Below the pieces are notes generated by a model. That model searched no databases. It saw only the letters and a program-made list of their open reading frames with translations, and was not told the origin of the DNA. The translations under genes and the position numbers were made by a program. From Anaerococcus prevotii DSM 20548 (GTDB taxonomy: Bacteria > Bacillota > Clostridia > Tissierellales > Peptoniphilaceae), in NCBI RefSeq assembly GCF_000024105.1, contig NC_013171.1:1174501-1238500 (forward strand): a stretch of 64,000 bases of DNA. The letters are read 5' to 3'. Below are positions 57,074 through 64,000 of the stretch, in pieces (position 1 is the stretch's first letter; every line of letters starts with the position of its first letter).

Positions 57074-57101
57074 ATTATATCACAAAATAATTTTTTTGCA
57101 A
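57074..57101 (-). promoter_or_regulatory. Promoter of rplJ-rplL
   Basis: -35 TTGCAA (57101-57096), 16-bp spacer, extended -10 TGATATAAT (TATAAT at 57079-57074), in the gap after rplA. Confidence 0.7.
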
Positions 57102-57103
57102 AT

Positions 57104-57814
57104 TTATTTTTCAACTAAATCCATAGCTCTTGCTGGAGATAATTTGATTCCAGGTCCCATAGTTGATGCAAGAGTAACTGATTTCATGTATTTACCCTTT
57201 GCAGCAGCTGGTCTTGCCTTTGCTACAGCTGTTAGTAAGCTTCTGATGTTCTCAGCTAGTTTTTCTTTTCCGAAAGATACCTTTCCTGTTGGTACGTGGA
57301 TAAGGTTAGCCTTGTCTGTTCTATATTCTACCTTACCAGCTTTGATCTCTTCGATAGCTTTCTTAACGTCTGGTGTAACAGTTCCAGTTTTTGGGTTTGG
57401 CATTAAGCCTTGTGGTCCAAGTACTCTACCAAGTCTACCTACAACTGCCATCATATCAGGTGTTGCTACTACAACGTCGAAGTCTAGCCATCCTTCATTT
57501 TGGATCTTAGCTGCTAGGTCTTCTCCACCTGCATAGTCAGCGCCTGCTGCTAGTGCTTCGTCGATTCTGTCTTCTTTAACGAAAGCTAGAACCTTTTGAG
57601 TTTTACCAGTTCCGTGAGGAAGGATTACTGTTCCTCTTACTTGTTGGTCAGCGTGTCTGCTGTCTACTCCAAGTGAGAAGTGTAATTCTACTGTTTCGTC
57701 AAACTTAGCACTTGCTGTTTTTTCAATTATATCTAAAGCTTCGTCTAGTGTGTATTCTTTTGCTGAATCGAAAGATTTTTTCGCTTCAATATATCTTTTT
57801 CCTCTTTTAGCCAT
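57104..57814 (-). CDS. rplA: Ribosomal protein L1
   Basis: 236 residues. Starts [15 protein letters not shown]; the conserved segments are [25 protein letters not shown] and [16 protein letters not shown]1 stalk protein. Lies after rplK in the classic order. Confidence 0.96.
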   Translation of the reverse strand: MAKRGKRYIEAKKSFDSAKEYTLDEALDIIEKTASAKFDETVELHFSLGVDSRHADQQVRGTVILPHGTGKTQKVLAFVKEDRIDEALAAGADYAGGEDLAAKIQNEGWLDFDVVVATPDMMAVVGRLGRVLGPQGLMPNPKTGTVTPDVKKAIEEIKAGKVEYRTDKANLIHVPTGKVSFGKEKLAENIRSLLTAVAKARPAAAKGKYMKSVTLASTMGPGIKLSPARAMDLVEK

Positions 57815-57850
57815 TTAATTCCTCCTGTGGTCTACGATTTATATCTCCCA

Positions 57851-58279
57851 CTAATCTTCTACAGTAACTCCCATACTTCTTGCTGTTCCAGCTATCATGC
57901 TAACAGCTGCTTCTAAGCTAGCTGCATTAAGATCTTGCATTTTTGTCTTTGCAATTTCTTCAAGTTGGCTTCTCTTGATTGAACCAACCTTGTTCTTGTT
58001 TGGCTCTCCTGAACCTTTTTGAAGATTGATAGCTTTTTTGATTAATACTGGTGCTGGTGGTGTTTTTGTAATAAAGTCAAATGTCCTATCCGCATAAATA
58101 GTCATTTCTACCGGTATAATCATTCCAGCTTGGTCTGCTGTCTTTGAATTAAATGCTTGCACGAATTCCATGATGTTGATTCCGTGTGGTCCAAGTGCTG
58201 TACCTACTGGTGGTGCTGGAGATGCAGCTCCTGCTGGTACTTGTAATTTAACTAATGCTTTTACTTCTTTATCTGCCAT
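57851..58279 (-). CDS. rplK: Ribosomal protein L11
   Basis: 142 residues. [30 protein letters not shown] at the start and TARSMGVTV at the end. Part of the GTPase-associated centre; target of thiopeptides and needed for the stringent response. Confidence 0.96.
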   Translation of the reverse strand: MADKEVKALVKLQVPAGAASPAPPVGTALGPHGINIMEFVQAFNSKTADQAGMIIPVEMTIYADRTFDFITKTPPAPVLIKKAINLQKGSGEPNKNKVGSIKRSQLEEIAKTKMQDLNAASLEAAVSMIAGTARSMGVTVED

Positions 58280-58334
58280 TTTTACCTCCTTGTGGTTTTT
58301 GCGGGCAAAGCCCTCCCACTAACTTCGACAGTTA

Positions 58335-58958
58335 CTAAATAGTTTCGATATCTGTAAAATCTAGATCTATAAGTGTATCTCTACCAAACATATCTACAAA
58401 AGCTTTGATAGATCCTTTTTCCTTATCAACTTCTTCAACCTTGGCTACGAATCCTTCAAATGGGCCGCTTATGATATTTACATCATCGCCAACATTGACA
58501 TTGATATTGAGTATTGGTGCCTCATCTTTTACTCCGAACTTTCTAACTTCAGCTGGAGTTAGGGCAACTGGTTTTCCGTCTGGTCCTACAAAGCCTGTAA
58601 CACCTTGGGTGTTCCTGATGATATACCAGCTTTTGTTGGTGATATTCATCTTAACCATTACATATCCTGGAAATAGCTTTCTAGTTTTTACTTTTTTAGT
58701 ATCATTTTTAACTTCAACATACTCTTCTGTTGGTACAGTTACTTCTAAGATATCAGGGTTTTGTTCATTGTCAATCATCATTTGAATCTTGTCATTAACT
58801 CTATTTTCATAGCCTGTGTAGGTATGAACTACATACCATCTGGCATTTTCCTTGATAGCTTCTAAGTCCCTATCCTTAGATTCTTCTGTTGAAATTTCTT
58901 TATCTTCTGATAAATTTTCTTCTTCTTTGTTTTCTGAGAAATCGTAAGAATCTGTCAT
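58335..58958 (-). CDS. nusG: Transcription factor NusG
   Basis: 207 residues. An acidic N-terminal extension of about 35 residues precedes the NGN domain (ARWYVVHTYTGYENRVNDKIQ, RKLFPGYVMVKM, GVTGFVGPDGKP) and the KOW domain (VNIISGPFEGFVAKVEEV). Elongation and coupling factor. It starts 7 nt after secE. Confidence 0.95.
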   Translation of the reverse strand: MTDSYDFSENKEEENLSEDKEISTEESKDRDLEAIKENARWYVVHTYTGYENRVNDKIQMMIDNEQNPDILEVTVPTEEYVEVKNDTKKVKTRKLFPGYVMVKMNITNKSWYIIRNTQGVTGFVGPDGKPVALTPAEVRKFGVKDEAPILNINVNVGDDVNIISGPFEGFVAKVEEVDKEKGSIKAFVDMFGRDTLIDLDFTDIETI

Positions 58959-58965
58959 TTCACAC

Positions 58966-59148
58966 CTACATTATAGTTTGAAGTAGGAATTGGAATACTT
59001 GATCAAGCAGCCAAATTGCCAAAGCTGTTACAGCTGAGATTGCAATTACTATCCAAGAATACTCAAATGCGGTCTTCTTTGTTGGCCATTGAATCTTCTT
59101 AAATTCTCTTGATACACCAGAAAAGAAAGAATCCTTTTTCTTAGCCAT
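58966..59148 (-). CDS. secE: Preprotein translocase subunit SecE
   Basis: 60 residues, the one-membrane-segment Gram-positive form: VSREFKKIQWPTKK amphipathic helix, then a hydrophobic stretch about 29-58. Between rpmG and nusG as in most bacteria. AGGAG upstream of the ATG. Confidence 0.95.
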   Translation of the reverse strand: MAKKKDSFFSGVSREFKKIQWPTKKTAFEYSWIVIAISAVTALAIWLLDQVFQFLLQTIM

Positions 59149-59156
59149 ATTTGCTC

Positions 59157-59306
59157 CTACTTTGTTTCTCTGTGAACAGTGTGTTTTTTACAGAATGGGC
59201 AATATTTTTTTAGCTCTAATCTTTCGCTATGATGTTTTTTGTTTTTTGTTGTATCATAGTTTCTGTTTTTGCATTCTGTACATTCCATTTTTACTTTATC
59301 TGCCAT
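59157..59306 (-). CDS. rpmG: Ribosomal protein L33
   Basis: 49 residues starting [17 protein letters not shown]. It has two CXXC pairs (CTEC and CPFC), so it is the zinc-binding (C+) form. First gene of rpmG-secE-nusG-rplK-rplA; AGGAGG precedes the ATG. Confidence 0.95.
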   Translation of the reverse strand: MADKVKMECTECKNRNYDTTKNKKHHSERLELKKYCPFCKKHTVHRETK

Positions 59307-59352
59307 AAAACACCTCCTATTAATTTATACGGATACTTCCATACAAGGTATG

Positions 59353-59381
59353 ATAGTACCACCTTTAGACGGTTTTGTCAA
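59353..59381 (-). promoter_or_regulatory. Promoter of the rpmG-secE-nusG operon
   Basis: -35 TTGACA (59381-59376), 17-bp spacer, -10 TACTAT (59358-59353). A near-consensus sigma-A promoter. Confidence 0.8.
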
Positions 59382-59387
59382 AGATTT

Positions 59388-59708
59388 TTATTGGTTTTGT
59401 GAGAGTTTTTCATAGAATTTTTTCCTTCTTTCTATAAGAAACTTTCTTATATCATCTAAGTCATGGTTGGAAAAGATCTGGTCCTCATAATCTAATAGGA
59501 TATCTTCTATATCCTCTAGCTCAAAAACTCCCTCATCATACATATTTCCTAGAAGATTTTCATCCTTATCATAGTAGACCTTGGGAGGATAATCTATAAG
59601 ATTTGAGGTATCCACGGCTATGAAAGACTCTCTTGCATAAACTTTATTTCCAACGACGAGAACAGCTTCCTTTATATCTATTTCTCTTCCCGTCCTAAAA
59701 TCCTTCAT
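59388..59708 (-). CDS. Unrecognised 106-residue protein coupled to glmM
   Basis: No family recognised. Starts MKDFRTGREIDIKEAVLVVG and is rich in Asp, Glu, Ile and Leu, with a predicted helical charged C-terminus (DDIRKFLIERRKKFYEKL). No signal peptide, membrane segment or Cys. The ATG shares a base with the glmM stop (TAATG), so it is translated with GlmM and may relate to it. Confidence 0.75.
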   Translation of the reverse strand: MKDFRTGREIDIKEAVLVVGNKVYARESFIAVDTSNLIDYPPKVYYDKDENLLGNMYDEGVFELEDIEDILLDYEDQIFSNHDLDDIRKFLIERRKKFYEKLSQNQ

Positions 59709-61054
59709 TATATACTTAGACCCAAATCCTTAATTTTTTCTACAATTTCGTTAACAGCTTCTTCTGCACTTTTTTCTGTTTCAGCTTCCACCATAACTCT
59801 TATAAGTGGTTCGGTTCCGCTTTTTCTAACTAAGACCCTACCGCCATCTTGTAATTTATCTTCTACTGCTTTAATTTTTGCTTGAACTTCTTCGTTCCCC
59901 AGAGTCTCTTCCTTATCTTTTACCTTCACATTGACAAGCTTTTGTGGATAGATTTTTAAGTCTCTTCTTAGGCTTGCTATATCAGTTTTTTCTTCAATCA
60001 TAGCTTCCATTAACTTAAGTGAGGTTAGAATACCATCTCCTGTGTTGGCAAACTTCTTATAAATTATGTGACCAGATTGCTCTCCACCTAGTTCATAACC
60101 ATTTTCATCCATACAAGCGTGAACGTATTTATCACCTACATCAGTTTTTACATAGTCGATTCCTAACTCGTCAAAGGCCTTGTATAATCCGATATTACTC
60201 ATCACTGTAGTTACAACAGTATTGGAGTTTAAAGAGCCTTCTTTTTTCATGTGTTTAGCAGATATATAAAGGATGGAATCTCCATCGATTACTTCTCCCT
60301 TATTATCCACAGCTATACACCTATCAGCATCACCGTCAAAGGCAAAACCAATATCTAGCTTATTTTCTAATACGAATTTTTGGAGATTTTCTATATGAGT
60401 TGAACCTGCATCCTTGTTGATATTGAAGCCATTTGGATCAGCGTTTATTACAAAAGTATCAGCTCCTAGGGCGTCATAGACAGGTTTTGCTATAGTAAAG
60501 CTTGCCCCGTTTGCACAGTCTAGTCCCACCTTAATTCCTTCAAAAGATCTGGTAACAGTTTGGATAAGATAGGCTATATATCTATTTCTTCCTCCGATAA
60601 AGTCAACAGTTCTTCCTATATTTTCATCCACTGCAAGGTCTATGTCTTCGATATCACTATCTATATATTTTTCTAACTCTTCTAGGAAAGATTCTTCCAT
60701 CTTCTCGCCTTCGCTGTTTATAATCTTGATACCATTGTCATAGTAAGGGTTGTGGCTTGCTGTTATCATTATTCCACAATCAAAGTCTTCTGTCTTTGTA
60801 ATATAAGAAACAGAAGGAGTAGGTGTTACGTGCATGAGGTGGGCGTTTGAGCCTGATGAAGTAATTCCTGCAGATAGAGCAGCCTCATACATATAAGAGC
60901 TTCTCCTTGTGTCCTTACCTATAAGTATCTTTCCATTTCCATTTTTATTTTTTGAGAAGTAATCTCCAATAAATCTTCCTATTTTAAAAGCATGGTATAC
61001 GTTAAGGGTCTTGTTAGCTTCTCCCCTAAATCCATCTGTACCAAAATATTTCAT
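59708..61054 (-). CDS. glmM: Phosphoglucosamine mutase
   Basis: Converts glucosamine-6-phosphate to glucosamine-1-phosphate for peptidoglycan. Starts MKYFGTDGFRGEAN; active-site serine loop ITASHNPYYDNGIK, metal loop FDGDADRC, sugar loop GGEQSGH and phosphate loop RKSGTEPLIRVM are all present. 448 residues, full length. Confidence 0.94.
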   Translation of the reverse strand: MKYFGTDGFRGEANKTLNVYHAFKIGRFIGDYFSKNKNGNGKILIGKDTRRSSYMYEAALSAGITSSGSNAHLMHVTPTPSVSYITKTEDFDCGIMITASHNPYYDNGIKIINSEGEKMEESFLEELEKYIDSDIEDIDLAVDENIGRTVDFIGGRNRYIAYLIQTVTRSFEGIKVGLDCANGASFTIAKPVYDALGADTFVINADPNGFNINKDAGSTHIENLQKFVLENKLDIGFAFDGDADRCIAVDNKGEVIDGDSILYISAKHMKKEGSLNSNTVVTTVMSNIGLYKAFDELGIDYVKTDVGDKYVHACMDENGYELGGEQSGHIIYKKFANTGDGILTSLKLMEAMIEEKTDIASLRRDLKIYPQKLVNVKVKDKEETLGNEEVQAKIKAVEDKLQDGGRVLVRKSGTEPLIRVMVEAETEKSAEEAVNEIVEKIKDLGLSI

Positions 61055-61154
61055 ATATGTCTCCTTTGTCTACTTTGAGTAAATTCTTCCTAAATATTAT
61101 ACCCTTTCAATAAATAAGAAAAAATTTGGGTAGTTATTATATAAGGAGGCTTAG

Positions 61155-62579
61155 ATGAATTTTAAAAATTTAAATAATGAAAAATTATATATAAATGGAG
61201 AATATATAGAAAGTAAATCCAACAAATGGATTGAAGTAGAAAATCCTGCCACAGGAGAGATAATAGGAAAAGTGCCTAAGGCGACTACTAACGAGATAAA
61301 TCAAGCATGTGAGGCTGCCTATGAAGCCTTTAAGGAATTTTCAAAAACTAGCCTTGAGGAGAGGATTTCTTATATAGAAAAATTTAGAGACTGGCTAGTA
61401 GCTCATGAGGGAGAAATAATGGATACAATCCTTAAGGAGCTTGGAGTTCCTATAAAAATTTCTAAGCCTGGTCAGTTCGATAAGCAAATCAAAAGGATAG
61501 ATACCTTTATCGACCAAGCGAGATTAATAGATTACAAGATTGAAATGAATGGAGGCTTCGTAAGGATGGAGCCAATCGGAGTTGTAGCAAGCCTTACCCC
61601 TTGGAACTATCCTCTAGGCCAAATCATAATGAAGGTAATTCCTGCAATACTAATGGCTTGCCCTGTAGTAGAAAAACCAGCCTCAGATACTCCTCTTACA
61701 GCTTATTTCGTCGCCAAGGCCTTTGATGAGATAGGTCTTCCTAAGGGAGTCTTCAATCTTATAACAGGATCTGGCGCCGAAGTTGGAGATATATTAAATA
61801 CAAATCCTAATGTAGCTATGATATCCTACACAGGAAGCCTTGCCGGTGGATCAGCTTCTGCCAAAAACGCTATGGATACATCTAAGAAAGTTGTCCTAGA
61901 GCTTGGTGGCAAGTCTCCTGGAGTTTTCGTCAAAGGATGCAATAAGGAAGACGGTGTCAAGCAAGTCCTCGACAGGGTCTATCTAAATGTAGGACAAACC
62001 TGCTCTTGCCTATCCAGAGCAATCATCACCGAAGATATCTACGAAGAAGTCCTAGAAGAATTTCTAAGGCAATATGATAATTACCCAGTTGGAAATCCAG
62101 AGGATGAGGCCACTGTTGTAGGAACACTTTCAAGTAAGAAACAATTTGACAAAGTTAAATTCTACATCGAAGAAGGTATCAAAGAAGGTGCCAAGCTTAT
62201 AAGAGGAGAAGTTCCTAGTGAAAGTGAAGTGGGTTATTATGTAAAACCTGCAATATTTACTGATGTTAAGCCAGGCATGAAAATCCACGATGAAGAAATC
62301 TTTGGACCAGTTCTATCTATAATTAAGGTTAAGGACAAGGAGGAAGCAATCGAGGTCGCTAATGCAGTAGACTTTGGCCTATCTTCAGCAGTTTTCGGCA
62401 ATGAGAAAGAAGCCATGTATATAGCCTATGAAATAAAGGCTGGAGATGTCTATGTCAACTCCTTCGGAGGAAGCTCAGAGCTCCCATTTGGAGGCTACAA
62501 GCAATCTGGAGTCGGTAGAGAAGGTGGAAGATTTGGCCTAATGGAATACCTAGAGCCAAAGTCAATCCACACAGCCTAG
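61155..62579 (+). CDS. NAD(P)-dependent aldehyde dehydrogenase
   Basis: 474 residues. Catalytic features: Asn in LTPWNYPLGQ, Glu in VLELGGKSPGVF, nucleophilic Cys in NVGQTCSCLSRAI (first Cys, GQTC), and DEEIFGPVLSI near the end. The substrate aldehyde is unknown. AAGGAGG is just upstream of the ATG. Monocistronic as far as seen; repeat copy B follows its stop by 8 nt. Confidence 0.9.
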   Translation: MNFKNLNNEKLYINGEYIESKSNKWIEVENPATGEIIGKVPKATTNEINQACEAAYEAFKEFSKTSLEERISYIEKFRDWLVAHEGEIMDTILKELGVPIKISKPGQFDKQIKRIDTFIDQARLIDYKIEMNGGFVRMEPIGVVASLTPWNYPLGQIIMKVIPAILMACPVVEKPASDTPLTAYFVAKAFDEIGLPKGVFNLITGSGAEVGDILNTNPNVAMISYTGSLAGGSASAKNAMDTSKKVVLELGGKSPGVFVKGCNKEDGVKQVLDRVYLNVGQTCSCLSRAIITEDIYEEVLEEFLRQYDNYPVGNPEDEATVVGTLSSKKQFDKVKFYIEEGIKEGAKLIRGEVPSESEVGYYVKPAIFTDVKPGMKIHDEEIFGPVLSIIKVKDKEEAIEVANAVDFGLSSAVFGNEKEAMYIAYEIKAGDVYVNSFGGSSELPFGGYKQSGVGREGGRFGLMEYLEPKSIHTA

Positions 62580-62587
62580 TCACTAGA

Positions 62588-62739
62588 GGGCTGTTGTAGA
62601 ATGAATAAATCGTACCGTTATCGTTAGAAGAACCTCCACGGCAATTTTGCCTCCATCAGCCGGCAGGCACCGCTGAAAATTCCCTAAGAGAACCTTCTAA
62701 CGATGGTACGATGATTATTCATAGTTTTGCAACAATCCC
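62588..62739. repeat. Palindromic MITE-like element, copy B (152 nt)
   Basis: Same family as 19980-20174. It shares the left end through AATAAATCGTACCGTTATCG and TTAGAAGAACCTCCACGG, the core GCCTCCATCAGCCGGCAGGC, and the right end GGTACGATGATTATT..ATAGTTTTGCAACA. It lacks about 43 nt of the copy A core. The ends pair into a long hairpin followed by TTTTTA, so it could also work as a terminator for the dehydrogenase gene. Confidence 0.8.
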
Positions 62740-62762
62740 TTTTTATTTGCTATAATTAAAGT

Positions 62763-63464
62763 ATGAAGAAATTAGATTACCTACCAAGAACAAATATAAA
62801 AATGATACATGTCGATGGGTCTTACTCTTTTGGAGTGGACTCCATAATACTGGGAGATTTCGCTAAAATGAAGAAAGGTAGAACAGCCCTTGATATAGGA
62901 GCAGGCTCTGGTGTCCTTTCTTTTCTTACAAACTCCCTCTATAAGCTAAAGAAGGTCTACGCAGTTGAGATCCAAAAGGCTAAGGCAGATCTTTTAAGAG
63001 AAAATATAGCCTTAAATAATATAGAAAATATCGAGATTATCAACGACGACCTAAATAATATTGATTTTAAGGAAAATTCTCTCGATTATATAATTACCAA
63101 CCCACCCTACTATAAAATCACCGACAATATAGGAAATAAGGAAGAGGAATTTCTTATATCTAGGCAGGAAAAATACTTGAAGCTTGAAGATATCTTCGCC
63201 TTTGCCAACAAGACCCTCAAGGATAAGGGCAAGCTATTTATGATTCATAAACCGGAAAGAATGGTTGAGATTTTCAATAAGTCGGGCAATATCAAGCCTA
63301 AGAGGGTCCGATTTGTAGAATCAAGGGTCTACGAAAAGCCCCAGTTTATCCTAGTAGAATTTGTAAAAAATGCAAGAGATGGGCTAAAGATAGAAGATCC
63401 TTTGGTAATATATGAAGGAAAAAGTTACTCAAAAGAGATGAAAGAAATAAATGATTTGGATTAA
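62763..63464 (+). CDS. TrmN6-like tRNA1(Val) adenine-N6 methyltransferase
   Basis: 233 residues. SAM motif ALDIGAGSGVLSF at about 40-52 and the N6-amino-methylase catalytic motif NPPYY, with the YSFGVDSIILGDFA start of the YfiC/TrmN6 family. Acts on A37 of tRNA1(Val) in E. coli; specificity here is inferred. Followed after 9 nt by rsmI, a usual Firmicute pairing. Confidence 0.88.
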   Translation: MKKLDYLPRTNIKMIHVDGSYSFGVDSIILGDFAKMKKGRTALDIGAGSGVLSFLTNSLYKLKKVYAVEIQKAKADLLRENIALNNIENIEIINDDLNNIDFKENSLDYIITNPPYYKITDNIGNKEEEFLISRQEKYLKLEDIFAFANKTLKDKGKLFMIHKPERMVEIFNKSGNIKPKRVRFVESRVYEKPQFILVEFVKNARDGLKIEDPLVIYEGKSYSKEMKEINDLD

Positions 63465-63473
63465 GGAGGTCTT

Positions 63474-64000
63474 ATGGATTATCAAATATATTTTGTCCCT
63501 ACACCAATTGGAAACCTGGAGGATATGACTATTAGGGCCATCAATGTCCTTAAGGAAGTTGATGTGATAGCTTGTGAAGATACTAGAGAATCTAGAAAGC
63601 TTTTAAATTACTACGAGATAGATAAACCCCTCACTTCTTATCATAAGTTTAATGAATCCTCAAAGTCTATGGATATCATAGAAGAGATCAGAAGGGGAAA
63701 GACCTACGCTGTAATTACCGACCAGGGCATGCCAGGCATTTCTGATCCCGGCCACATCCTCATCAAAAAATGTATTGAAGAAGAAATTACCTACACTATC
63801 CTTCCAGGAGCAAGTGCTATAATCACAGCCCTAGTTGGATCTGGCCTAGATAACGACAAGTTTTCCTATTATGGCTTTATACCTAAGAAGTCTTCGGATA
63901 AGAAAGTACTTTACGAAAAGCTTAAAAACGAGGAGAAGACATCTATCATCCTAGATACTCCCCATAATTTCGCAAATACCCTAGCTGATTTTAAGAATCT
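63474..64000 (+). CDS. rsmI: 16S rRNA C1402 2'-O-methyltransferase, 5' part
   Basis: The first 175 codons are inside the window and the gene runs off the end. ATG 63474 has AAGGAGG upstream. Family marks: VPTPIGNLEDMTIRA, ACEDTRESRKLL, TDQGMPGISDPG and LPGASAIITAL. RsmI is usually about 280 residues, so roughly the last third is missing here. Confidence 0.94.
   Translation, partial: MDYQIYFVPTPIGNLEDMTIRAINVLKEVDVIACEDTRESRKLLNYYEIDKPLTSYHKFNESSKSMDIIEEIRRGKTYAVITDQGMPGISDPGHILIKKCIEEEITYTILPGASAIITALVGSGLDNDKFSYYGFIPKKSSDKKVLYEKLKNEEKTSIILDTPHNFANTLADFKN

Overview
This AT-rich window reads as chromosome of a low-GC Gram-positive anaerobe. The best guess is an anaerobic coccus of the Peptoniphilaceae (Anaerococcus/Peptoniphilus type), inferred from protein flavour and not proven. 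Supporting evidence: Firmicute gene orders (tmk-darA-holB-yaaT; dnaG-rpoD-trmK-nif3; rpmG-secE-nusG-rplKA / rplJL), a large sortase-type wall protein, a TPP riboswitch on thiC, purine-rich Shine-Dalgarno sites, and no outer-membrane genes. Most genes lie on the minus strand.

Layout. 1-5.8 kb: the start of a membrane protein, an HIBCH-like enoyl-CoA hydratase family protein, and an acn-icd-gltA operon that would make 2-oxoglutarate from oxaloacetate and acetyl-CoA. 5.9-18.1 kb: a tightly coupled purine operon, purF-purN-purH-purD/purL-guaB-purE-purM-purC, behind a promoter, a 55-codon leader ORF and an intrinsic terminator that overlaps the end of that ORF. PurD and PurL form one continuous 1631-residue protein. 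PurF carries Ser where the catalytic N-terminal Cys should be. fhs follows (formyl-THF supply). 20-25 kb: a palindromic intergenic repeat, a CodA-like deaminase with an MFS transporter behind their own promoter and a structured leader, thiC with a TPP riboswitch, and a nucleoside phosphorylase. 25-36 kb: accessory genes (acetyltransferases, a NERD protein, a 1859-residue G5/Rib-type wall protein with a 27-nt tandem repeat, a K+ channel, an ArAE-type exporter, a ferritin-like protein, a ferredoxin).

36-48 kb: housekeeping genes (yaaT, holB, darA, tmk, rplY), a one-Cys thiol peroxidase under a PerR-like box, a divergent FolD, an SH3/NlpC wall hydrolase, RNase P RNA, nif3, trmK, rpoD, dnaG. 48-55 kb: an AraC regulator, a PsiE/CorC-like membrane protein coupled to a GHL-type lipoprotein, a hairpin-rich tandem repeat just 3' of tuf, tuf, tRNA-Thr, a YeiH transporter, a zinc peptidase. 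55-64 kb: a PerR-like regulator with its own box, the rplL/rplJ/rplA/rplK/nusG/secE/rpmG block with an L10 leader, glmM, an aldehyde dehydrogenase, a second copy of the palindromic repeat, a TrmN6-like methylase and the first part of rsmI.

The most unusual signals are the PurF with changed glutaminase residues next to a PurD-PurL fusion and a leader-ORF attenuator, the two-copy MITE-like element sitting 6-8 nt after stop codons, the unassigned structured leader upstream of the transporter/deaminase pair, and the repeat array after tuf.
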